DNA of 64,000 nt from UBA3478 sp036782715 (GTDB lineage Bacteria; Bacteroidota; Bacteroidia; Flavobacteriales; Flavobacteriaceae): NCBI GenBank assembly GCA_036782715.1, contig DAIPYN010000002.1, forward strand, positions 1 through 64,000, in the 5' to 3' direction. The notes under the pieces were generated by a model, which ran no database searches, was not told the DNA's origin, and worked only from the letters and a program-made list of their open reading frames with translations. Below, one piece after another: positions 41,216 through 48,706 of the stretch. The position numbers and the translations under genes were made by a program. Each line of letters opens with the position of its first letter. Within the stretch, counting starts at the first letter, position 1.

Positions 41216-44041
41216 TTAGAAGTTCACATTAAGTGAAGCGTAGTATATCGAACCAATCATTCCAGTACCGATAGCAGTCATATAATCACCACCAGCGATA
41301 TTAGAACCTCCTAACTTAAGTACACTGTTATACTCAGGTAATTTAAGGTTGACAGATGCGTCAAGAACGTCGAAAGCAGGAACCTCTCCATCAGCAAAAG
41401 ATGCCTCCCAAGTGTATGATCCTGAATAACGATAGTTTACATTAAATCCTAAGTTCTTAACTAACTCTTGGTGCCCAAAAGAAGCTTTGAAACGATCTCT
41501 TGGAGTATTTAATCCTACTTCAAAGTCAGGATAAGCAGCCTCGTCGAAATCAAGTTCTGTCAATGTATAACTCACTCCTAGATCAAATCCAGCTACTTTA
41601 GTATCTAAACCTGCAACTAAACCGTAAGACTTCACAGGAGCATCTGTGTTTGAATATGCTTGATAAACCTTGTAATCTCCATTTTGAAGCGCAAGTAATG
41701 ACAGAGAGTTGTCACCAGCTTGACCATATAATGGTACTACTTTAGTCTCTTGAGCATTAAAGTTCGTGTACTGGTTCCAGTAAGCACTAACATCAAGAGT
41801 GATCGGACCAATTTGGCCACGGTATCCCACTTCGTAAGCCTCAATCTCTTCAGCACCCACTAGATCAGTGTCCTTCTTAACTGGCGCACCAGCAAGAACA
41901 GAAGAAAGCGAGAACGAATTTGTATAAGCCGCACGTCCAGTGATCGTAGATGTTGCAGGTAGACCTAAGCCTTGTGCCTGAGCACTAGTAGCGAAAGTTC
42001 TAACATCACGATCAAGGTTAGACTCAGCACCCCCTACAAGGATTGCATTCCCTACATCAAGTCCGATGAAGAAATCCTGAGTGGTAGGGTTTCTGAAACC
42101 TGTCTGAGCTGAGAAACGAACATTGTGATTTCTAGCTGAACCTAGCGTATATCCGAAAGAGATACGAGGAGAAACAAAACCATCTAAGAATTCGTTCTTA
42201 TCGTAACGAGCTGAAGCCGTTACTTTAAGGCGCTCATCAGCAAACTTCTTCTGAATTTGAGTATATGCTCCGTATTCATTGTATTTGATAGGACCATCCT
42301 TATCAGTAAAGATCGTACCGTTAGAGTTTAGCTCGTATTGGCGGTAAGAACCACCAACCTGTAGGTCTGCCCAATCATTGATAAGATGAGCAAAGTTATA
42401 GTTACCGTTGATGTGTCTAAACTTCGTGTTATCGATAAACTTAGCTCCGGTAGCGAAATCACCATCTTGTCTCACCTTGGTAAATGCACTATTGAATTCA
42501 CCTGAACCGGGCAAGAAACGGTTTCTGTTCGCTTGACCTTGCAGGTTGAATGCACCATAGTTAGTAGCTGCACCAAATTGACTGTAATAGTCTACTGGGT
42601 AATCAGCAGCTAAACGACCATTATTGTGAGCATCTGCATCACTACGACCTAATTGCTTAGATAGCAAATAACCCGTTACGTAATCACCAAACCATTTTAA
42701 GTCTGCTGATTGTTGGCGATTAATGTTGATTGCAGCAAAGCGAGTATCATAAGCATCACCCGAATCTTCTGCTGTCACATAAGCACGAACAAAGAAATGA
42801 TCGTTTTTCACCTCTAGTTTTTGCTGAGTCATCGCAAAACCTGAAACCGCATAACGGTTAGCTCCTTGATAGATGGTAGTACCTGTACCTCTACGGTAGT
42901 TGTAAATGATTTCTAAATCATCACCATTAGGACGGTAGTAGATTCCAATATCTCTCTTCATGCTCTTCGCATCATAGTCAGCAAGAGCAGCTTCGTCATA
43001 CCCTGTACGAGAAACGAAAGCAGAACCATAAGTTCCTGCTGGTGTACCTGCGAAGTAATCAAAATCTATGGTTGATGCAACCTCATCACCATACACGTTT
43101 AGACCGTCATATCCAGGATTAGTTCTGCGCGATGACCATCCTGCATAAGGAAGTGCAGTTTGACTCATATCCTGAGTACTGTTCGCATGCCAATCTTCAC
43201 CTTGCAAGAAAGTAAGGTTGGCTTTGATTGCTAGCTTGTCAGAGAATTTTTTCGCGAAACGAACTCCAACGTCCATGTACTCATTAGCACCAGCTGCATT
43301 CTGAACCGTGATACCTGTTTTACCATAAACACTAACTCCTTCGGTAGTAAACGGATCTTTAGAAGTCATGAATAAGATACCATTGAAGGCACCAGCACCA
43401 TAAAGTGCAGACGAAGCCCCTGGTAGGATCTCAACGCTTGCAACATCAAGTTCAGACATACCAACTAGGTTACCTAATACGAAGTTAAGACCTGGCGCAG
43501 TGTTGTCCATTCCATCTACTAATTGAAGGAATCTTGTGTTTGCAAAAGTTGCGAAACCACGCGTGTTGATCGATTGAAAAGTAAGTGAGTTCGTGTTGAT
43601 ATCAACTCCCTTAAGGTTTTGTAAACTTCCGTAAAAACTCTCTGCGGTAGCGTTCTGAATTTGAGCAAGACCGAAACGCTCAACAGAAACTGGCGATTCG
43701 AAAATACGCTCAGGAGTTCTAGAAGCAGAAATTACGATTTCATCTAACGCCGTAGAAGATTCATTTAGCGTTACAGTCAGGGCTGATCCTGAAAAGGTAG
43801 CTGTTGCTGTGGTATACCCTAAACTTGAAACACGCACGGTGAATGGCGGAGTAAGGCTAGTGGTAAAAGCAAAGTTTCCTTCAAAATCAGCTACAGCACC
43901 CTCTGATTGTCCAACTACGATAACGTTCGCATTGGCAACCGGAGCACCATTTTGATCTACAACCTTTCCATTTACACTAGTTTGGGCTAGAGCAAAAGCA
44001 CTTGAAAGGATGCTTAGTACAAGAATTAACTTTTTCATCAT
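41216..44041 (-). CDS. TonB-dependent outer-membrane receptor
   Basis: A 941-residue receptor with a signal peptide (1-20, ending AFALAQ), a carboxypeptidase-regulatory-like domain (about 23-100, SVNGKVVDQNGAPVANANV), a plug (about 110-230, with DEIVISASRTPERIF and VASVEILPGASSALYGAGAFNG split here as VEILPGASSALYG) and a 22-strand-type barrel ending in Phe (SLNVNF). The plug start and length fit the vitamin/siderophore-type rather than SusC subgroup. No SusD-like gene is next to it. Substrate unknown. Transcribed alone. Confidence 0.92.
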   Translation of the reverse strand: MMKKLILVLSILSSAFALAQTSVNGKVVDQNGAPVANANVIVVGQSEGAVADFEGNFAFTTSLTPPFTVRVSSLGYTTATATFSGSALTVTLNESSTALDEIVISASRTPERIFESPVSVERFGLAQIQNATAESFYGSLQNLKGVDINTNSLTFQSINTRGFATFANTRFLQLVDGMDNTAPGLNFVLGNLVGMSELDVASVEILPGASSALYGAGAFNGILFMTSKDPFTTEGVSVYGKTGITVQNAAGANEYMDVGVRFAKKFSDKLAIKANLTFLQGEDWHANSTQDMSQTALPYAGWSSRRTNPGYDGLNVYGDEVASTIDFDYFAGTPAGTYGSAFVSRTGYDEAALADYDAKSMKRDIGIYYRPNGDDLEIIYNYRRGTGTTIYQGANRYAVSGFAMTQQKLEVKNDHFFVRAYVTAEDSGDAYDTRFAAININRQQSADLKWFGDYVTGYLLSKQLGRSDADAHNNGRLAADYPVDYYSQFGAATNYGAFNLQGQANRNRFLPGSGEFNSAFTKVRQDGDFATGAKFIDNTKFRHINGNYNFAHLINDWADLQVGGSYRQYELNSNGTIFTDKDGPIKYNEYGAYTQIQKKFADERLKVTASARYDKNEFLDGFVSPRISFGYTLGSARNHNVRFSAQTGFRNPTTQDFFIGLDVGNAILVGGAESNLDRDVRTFATSAQAQGLGLPATSTITGRAAYTNSFSLSSVLAGAPVKKDTDLVGAEEIEAYEVGYRGQIGPITLDVSAYWNQYTNFNAQETKVVPLYGQAGDNSLSLLALQNGDYKVYQAYSNTDAPVKSYGLVAGLDTKVAGFDLGVSYTLTELDFDEAAYPDFEVGLNTPRDRFKASFGHQELVKNLGFNVNYRYSGSYTWEASFADGEVPAFDVLDASVNLKLPEYNSVLKLGGSNIAGGDYMTAIGTGMIGSIYYASLNVNF

Positions 44042-44164
44042 GTGGTTATTAGATTTAATTCATCCAGTTTGATGGGGGAAAGATAGGACTTTTTTCAAAG
44101 CTGTTGTGAATTTGGCAAAGAATAGCCCCTTAAAATGTCAAGGATAAAGCTCAAAACAGATATC

Positions 44165-44199
44165 ATCGAATATTTCGATATAAACCGTTGATTATCAAC
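44165..44199. other. Two adjacent palindromes between the ClC gene and the TonB receptor gene
   Basis: ATCGAA-TAT-TTCGAT (44165-44179) and GTTGAT-T-ATCAAC (44187-44199) are both perfect. The second overlaps the ClC stop codon. Neither is followed by a T-run, so binding sites for a dimeric regulator of the downstream receptor, or RNA-processing hairpins, fit better than a terminator. Confidence 0.4.
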
Positions 44200-45977
44200 T
44201 ACACGCTATAATTAATGAGCTCTCGTCGATAGGCGGTTAGAAGTTTCGATTTCGACACAAAACCATAATACTTACCCTCACGAATAACGGGTAGGTTCCA
44301 GGCTCCACTATCTTGAAAACGCTGCATGACCTGCTGCATACTGTCTTTAGCATAATCAATCACCTCTGGCGGACGAGTCATATACTCCCTAGCCTTCGTA
44401 ATGTCATATTGAGATTGGTCAAAGAGTACCGATCGAATGTCGTCAAGTAAAATAACCCCCTCTAAAGAACCGTCTTCACTTACAACCGGAAACAAATTTC
44501 GGCTCGACTTAGCCACTCCTTCTTCTAGTAATTGTTTCAAAGACATTTCTGGATTCAGTTGAACAAAATTCTGTTCAATCACCGAATCGAGATTCATCAG
44601 CGTCAAAACACTTTGATCCTTATCAAAGGTCAGCAACGCATTTTTCTCTGCTAACTCTTTTGTATAAATGGTATGACTTAGATTATTTTTCGAAATCAGG
44701 TAGGCCGTTGAAACGCATAACATAAGCGGAATAAAAAGCTCATAGCCCCCTGTAATTTCAGCAATCAAAAAGATGGCGGTGAGCGGTGTTTTTAAAACTC
44801 CGGCTACAATACCAGCCATTCCGATCAGCGTAAAATGTGTCTCGTTGACCGCAAATCCCAAAGCGTTAAAGGTCTTACCCACAGCATTACCTAATGAGCT
44901 CCCCATTACTAAAGCAGGAATAATTATACCTCCTGTACCTCCCGAAGCAATAGTAAGGGTCATCGCGAGTGACTTAAAAAGAGTAATTCCTAAAAGAAGA
45001 ATAATCACCACATAGGTTTTTTCTGACCAAAGGTCGAACATAGAACCCTGAATAACAGTTAGATGATTACCAGAAAGGAGTGCGTTGATCACTCCATATC
45101 CTTCACCATAAAGTGGGGGAATGAAGTAAAGCATCGCTCCCATGATTACACCGCCCACAATGAATCGATACGATCTCGATTTAATGCGTTCCAATGCGCC
45201 GGTAATGGCGAAGTGCGCCTTGTGAAAATAAACACTAACCAGGCCCGCCATCACCCCTAAAACAATATAGAAGAGTGTATCTGAAACATTAAACCCTTCA
45301 TTGTGATCAAAGGTGAACAATACCTGGTCTCCAACCACTAAGAAAGAAGTAATTACTGACACTAATGAGGCAACAAGCAGAGGAAGTAATGATGCGAATG
45401 TGAGGTCTAAACTAAAAATTTCAATGGCAAAGATCACCGCGGCAATGGGTGATTGAAAACTAGTTGCAATCACTCCTGAAGCGGCACAGCCGATAAGTAA
45501 CATTCTGGTCTTTCGGTTCAGGTGAAAAAGATCCCCAAAAACAGAAGAGGCTGCCGATGCAGATAAGATTGCCGGGCTCATCAGACCGACCGAACCCCCA
45601 AATCCAACTGTTAAAGGAGCGGTAATTAGCGGCATGTAAAACTTGATCGATTCTACTTTAGCCCCCTTTTTTGAAAGCGCAAATAGCAAGGTTGCGATAG
45701 GTTGAAATACTCCTTTGCGATAGAGCTTATGCCAAATGAGATATACAGCAGACAATCCAATGAGCGGAAGCGCGAAGTAAAGACCGTTTTGAGTAAGCGA
45801 AAGCCCGAGAGATCCGACATACTGAATGCCGTAGGTAATATTCTTAATGAGCACTGCGATTAGTCCTGCAACTAACCCAACAAGTGCACTAAGAATTAAA
45901 ACGAAATTGCGCTCAGAAATATGTTTGTATTTCCAAATCAGGAACTTACGTAGGATTGCGCTTAAGGTTGCATTCAC
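44199..45977 (-). CDS. ClC-type chloride channel with CBS pair
   Basis: A 592-residue protein: ClC membrane domain (about 25-430) followed by two CBS domains (about 445-585) in the cytoplasm. Anion-path motifs are SGGTGGIIIPALVMG (the GGxxxP filter) and GFGGSVGLMSP (125-135), which takes the place of GREGP. The gating/proton Glu of GREGP is Val or, if the Bacteroidota SVGLEAP form is the reference, Met133; either way it is absent. This suggests a channel rather than a proton antiporter (inference). The promoter TAGTTTTG is 4 bases upstream of the ATG. Confidence 0.9.
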   Translation of the reverse strand: MNATLSAILRKFLIWKYKHISERNFVLILSALVGLVAGLIAVLIKNITYGIQYVGSLGLSLTQNGLYFALPLIGLSAVYLIWHKLYRKGVFQPIATLLFALSKKGAKVESIKFYMPLITAPLTVGFGGSVGLMSPAILSASAASSVFGDLFHLNRKTRMLLIGCAASGVIATSFQSPIAAVIFAIEIFSLDLTFASLLPLLVASLVSVITSFLVVGDQVLFTFDHNEGFNVSDTLFYIVLGVMAGLVSVYFHKAHFAITGALERIKSRSYRFIVGGVIMGAMLYFIPPLYGEGYGVINALLSGNHLTVIQGSMFDLWSEKTYVVIILLLGITLFKSLAMTLTIASGGTGGIIIPALVMGSSLGNAVGKTFNALGFAVNETHFTLIGMAGIVAGVLKTPLTAIFLIAEITGGYELFIPLMLCVSTAYLISKNNLSHTIYTKELAEKNALLTFDKDQSVLTLMNLDSVIEQNFVQLNPEMSLKQLLEEGVAKSSRNLFPVVSEDGSLEGVILLDDIRSVLFDQSQYDITKAREYMTRPPEVIDYAKDSMQQVMQRFQDSGAWNLPVIREGKYYGFVSKSKLLTAYRRELINYSV

Positions 45978-45981
45978 AGCG

Positions 45982-45989
45982 CAAAACTA
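45982..45989 (-). promoter_or_regulatory. Promoter -7 element for the ClC gene
   Basis: The minus strand reads TAGTTTTG and ends 4 bases before the ATG at 45977, suggesting a leaderless transcript. Confidence 0.45.
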
Positions 45990-46001
45990 GTAAATGTGTT
46001 T

Positions 46002-46463
46002 CTACCTTTTTCTTATTAGGTATACATTTTTAACTCGGCTTCCATCTTCATTGAAGTGAATAAGATTCTTTCCTTCAAACATCCAGTAGCCATCGATTGA
46101 AATGTCAATATCTCCCTCCTCAAGGCCCACAATATATAATTTACCCTGGTCGATTCGATAGTTCAAATTTTGGATTTCAGGAGCTTCATTATCCGTCTTG
46201 ACCGTCAATCGAACGCTGTTTTTATGGTAAAAATCAAAGACAACATCGACAGATTCAAGGGCCACATCCACAAAGCCTGCAACAGCTCCAGCGAGCATTT
46301 TTCCAAATACCCCTAGATCCTTAGTTTCTTCAGCAACCGCTTCAGCAACTTCGATCTGAAGTTCCCATTCCCCCTTAAGCTTTCTGCTTTTTACAGGAGT
46401 TTGGGCAAATACAGTTATTACAGAAAAAACAACTAAGGATAATGTAAGAACTGCTTTACTCAT
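46002..46463 (-). CDS. Secreted protein of unknown function (lipocalin-like?)
   Basis: A 153-residue protein with a signal peptide (1-20, ending TVFAQ). The mature part begins with KLKGEWELQIEVAE and has beta-strand patterns with GYWMFEGKNLIHFNEDG near the end, somewhat like a small lipocalin barrel. A small-residue-rich stretch (about 50-70: FGKMLAGAVAGFVDVALE) may be a helix. Its start overlaps the previous gene by 8 nt, so the two are translationally coupled. No family recognised. Confidence 0.65.
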   Translation of the reverse strand: MSKAVLTLSLVVFSVITVFAQTPVKSRKLKGEWELQIEVAEAVAEETKDLGVFGKMLAGAVAGFVDVALESVDVVFDFYHKNSVRLTVKTDNEAPEIQNLNYRIDQGKLYIVGLEEGDIDISIDGYWMFEGKNLIHFNEDGSRVKNVYLIRKR

Positions 46464-47040
46464 GACCTACTTGTCTAATAATGCTATCAACATCAATAAC
46501 TGCTCCTTCACGAATCGTCTCATCAACCGTAAAAATTAATTTTCGGGACACCCCTTTTCTGAGATAAACTTTCTGACCATACTTCAGGTAAACCCCGCTA
46601 TTTGATTTAGGAGACAGGTTCGGGTTCATTACTGTCGGAATAATGAGCGGAATAGACTTAGAAGTCTTATTTCTCAAAGTAAAGCTAACCCCGTCGGTTT
46701 TGGTCACCGGTGCAGCTACTTTAGGTGTGGCTTCAATAGAAAATGAAGCTGCATTTGCTGAAAGATTGGTGAAACGAGCATAAGAATCTGACTCGATGAG
46801 CACCTCTTCCACAGTAGATTTAGGAGCAAGGCCAAATCCACGAACTTGCTCATTACTGATTCTCGAAATAATACTTACCTCTATTTCAGCGGAGGAGCTG
46901 TTTTTAAGTTTCAGACCGTACAGCGAGTAATCGACAAAATCTAACTCGATTGATTGTCTTCCTGTTAACTCAATTTGCGCTTGCTGAGCTGAAAGTCCAG
47001 TGAAAATCATCACAAGAAGTCCAAACAAAATCTTTTTCAT
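46456..47040 (-). CDS. Secreted beta-rich protein of unknown function
   Basis: A 194-residue exported protein with a signal peptide (1-18, ending TGLSAQ). The mature part reads as two Ig-like or other beta domains: about 20-108 and 115-190, the second with SFTLRNKTSKSIPLIIP and GVYLKYGQKVYLR. No family recognised. It lies 37 nt downstream of glmS, with a strong hairpin ending one base before its ATG, and overlaps the next secreted-protein gene. Confidence 0.65.
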   Translation of the reverse strand: MKKILFGLLVMIFTGLSAQQAQIELTGRQSIELDFVDYSLYGLKLKNSSSAEIEVSIISRISNEQVRGFGLAPKSTVEEVLIESDSYARFTNLSANAASFSIEATPKVAAPVTKTDGVSFTLRNKTSKSIPLIIPTVMNPNLSPKSNSGVYLKYGQKVYLRKGVSRKLIFTVDETIREGAVIDVDSIIRQVGHE

Positions 47041-47041
47041 A

Positions 47042-47071
47042 GCTCTTTTTATCTATGACGATAAAAGGAGC
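47042..47071 (-). promoter_or_regulatory. Long hairpin between glmS and the secreted-protein pair
   Basis: GCTCTTTTTATC (47042-47053) faces GATAAAAGGAGC (47060-47071) around a 6-nt loop: 4 bp, one mismatch (C-A in minus-strand RNA), then 7 bp. It fills the gap between the glmS stop (47078) and the ATG at 47040. No T-run follows, so ribosome access control or RNA processing is more likely than termination. Confidence 0.55.
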
Positions 47072-47077
47072 ATAATG

Positions 47078-48610
47078 TTACTCCACTGTAACTGATTTAG
47101 CAAGATTTCGCGGCTGATCCACGTTGCATCCTCGTAAAATCGCAATATGATAAGACAAAAGCTGTAATGGGATAGTGGTTAGCATAGGGCTAAGTGACTC
47201 CTCGATTTCAGGAATTTCAATACAGTGATCGGCCAGCTCTGCCACCTGAGTGTCTCCTTTAGTTACTACTGCAATAATTTTACCCTTTCGAGACTTGATT
47301 TCTTGAATGTTACTGACCACCTTCTCATAGTGGCCTTTTCTAATTGCAACAACGAATACTGGCATCGACTCGTCGATAAGAGCGATCGGGCCGTGTTTCA
47401 TTTCTGCAGCTGGATACCCTTCNNNNNNNNNNNNNNNNNNNNNNNNNNNNNNNNNNNNNNNNNNNNNNNNNNNNNNNNNNNNNNNNNNNNNNNNNNNNNN
47501 NNNNNNNNNNNNNNNNNNNNNNAGAGTGTCTGCAGTTTCACCAGACTGTGAAATCGCAATAAGGACGTCTCCCGGGCCGATTACAGGGTTACGATATCGA
47601 AATTCAGAGGCGTATTCAACCTCTACGGGTATACGAGCAAGATCTTCAAAAATATATTCAGCGACCAATCCTGCATGCCAAGAAGTACCACAAGCAGCAA
47701 TAATGATTCGTTTCGCATTGAGAAACTTGTCTAAATGATCGTCTATTCCGGCCATTTTAATCAGACCCGAATCCGTTCTAAGTCTCCCACGATAAGTATC
47801 TCGAATCGCTTTAGGTTGTTCGTAGATCTCTTTGAGCATGAAGTGGTCGTATCCACCCTTTTCGATCTCGTCAAGCGACAATTGAAGTTCATGGATGAAA
47901 GGATCTACTTTTTTGTCGTTGGTAATTTTTCTAACAGATACTTCTTTACCTAAGCAAATAGTTGCCATTTCACCATCCTCTAGGTAAATAGCATTTGATG
48001 TAAATTCGATAAAAGGGCTAGCGTCAGAGGCGACAAAAAATTCATTCTCTCCTACCCCGATAGCAAGAGGGCTCCCCATTCTTGCGGTAACAAGAGTCGA
48101 TGGGTTAGATGCATCAAAAACCACGAGTGCATAGGCTCCCACCACTTCGTTTAGTGCAAGTCGAACCGCCTTGGTAAGCGAAACCTCTTCTTTAATTTGT
48201 ATTTCTTCGATGAGGTTTACGAGTACCTCTGTGTCGGTGTCTGATTGAAAAGTATATCCTCGTTTTTCAAGCGTTTGTTTGATGGGAGCGTAATTCTCAA
48301 TAATCCCGTTGTGAATAGCAACGATACGACCAGAGTTCGATTGATGCGGATGTGCATTCACATCATTAGGCACACCGTGCGTCGCCCAACGCGTATGACC
48401 GATACCTAAAGAACCCTTTACATTCTGTTCGCCTTCAGCCTTTGTCTTTAAGTCAAAAACCTTTCCTTTGGTTTTACTGACCCGAACTTCACTGCCGTCA
48501 AACAACATTACTCCGGCGCTATCATAGCCGCGATATTCTAAACGTTGAAGTCCTTTAATAACTACTGGGAAAGCTTCTCGCGAACCGAGATATGCTACAA
48601 TTCCGCACAT
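47078..48610 (-). CDS. glmS: Glutamine-fructose-6-phosphate aminotransferase, interrupted by an assembly gap
   Basis: GlmS makes glucosamine-6-phosphate, first step to UDP-GlcNAc. The N-terminal glutaminase domain starts MCGIVAYLG with nucleophile Cys2, followed by GHTRWATHG; the first SIS domain ends at SQSGETADT (residue 362). After the N-run the protein resumes at AEMKHGPIALID and ends QPRNLAKSVTVE as in other GlmS. Against the E. coli enzyme (609 aa) about 140 residues should lie in the gap, yet only 100 N are shown: the frame across it is an accident of the gap length. The start is at 48610, with TAATTTTG 20 bases upstream. Confidence 0.95.
   Translation of the reverse strand: MCGIVAYLGSREAFPVVIKGLQRLEYRGYDSAGVMLFDGSEVRVSKTKGKVFDLKTKAEGEQNVKGSLGIGHTRWATHGVPNDVNAHPHQSNSGRIVAIHNGIIENYAPIKQTLEKRGYTFQSDTDTEVLVNLIEEIQIKEEVSLTKAVRLALNEVVGAYALVVFDASNPSTLVTARMGSPLAIGVGENEFFVASDASPFIEFTSNAIYLEDGEMATICLGKEVSVRKITNDKKVDPFIHELQLSLDEIEKGGYDHFMLKEIYEQPKAIRDTYRGRLRTDSGLIKMAGIDDHLDKFLNAKRIIIAACGTSWHAGLVAEYIFEDLARIPVEVEYASEFRYRNPVIGPGDVLIAISQSGETADTXXXXXXXXXXXXXXXXXXXXXXXXXXXXXXXXXXEGYPAAEMKHGPIALIDESMPVFVVAIRKGHYEKVVSNIQEIKSRKGKIIAVVTKGDTQVAELADHCIEIPEIEESLSPMLTTIPLQLLSYHIAILRGCNVDQPRNLAKSVTVE
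47423..47522. other. Assembly gap of 100 N
   Basis: Exactly 100 N, a usual placeholder for unknown length. Judged from GlmS homology the missing DNA is about 420 bases. Confidence 0.97.
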
Positions 48611-48630
48611 AATTGAGTTGTTTTAAAGCT

Positions 48631-48638
48631 CAAAATTA
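48631..48638 (-). promoter_or_regulatory. Promoter -7 element for glmS
   Basis: The minus strand reads TAATTTTG, 20 bases before the ATG at 48610. The leader is too short for a glmS ribozyme. Confidence 0.55.
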
Positions 48639-48688
48639 GGAAAAAACGAAAGGGAAACCGCCCCAATAAGCATTGGAATATAGAGGAA

Positions 48689-48704
48689 ATCGGTATTTGC
48701 CGAT
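48689..48704 (-). terminator. Weak hairpin after the DUF4270 gene
   Basis: ATCGG (48689-48693) pairs with CCGAT (48700-48704), followed on the minus strand by TTTCC. The stem is short, so it is a weak terminator at best between DUF4270 and glmS. Confidence 0.35.
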
Positions 48705-48706
48705 GT

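Noticed and set aside
47225..47551. Plus-strand frame across the N-run
   Set aside because: It is antisense to glmS and open only because N codons are counted as sense.
48611..48706. glmS ribozyme upstream of glmS
   Set aside because: The promoter element at 48631-48638 leaves a leader of about 15 nt, far too short, and no ribozyme core is visible.
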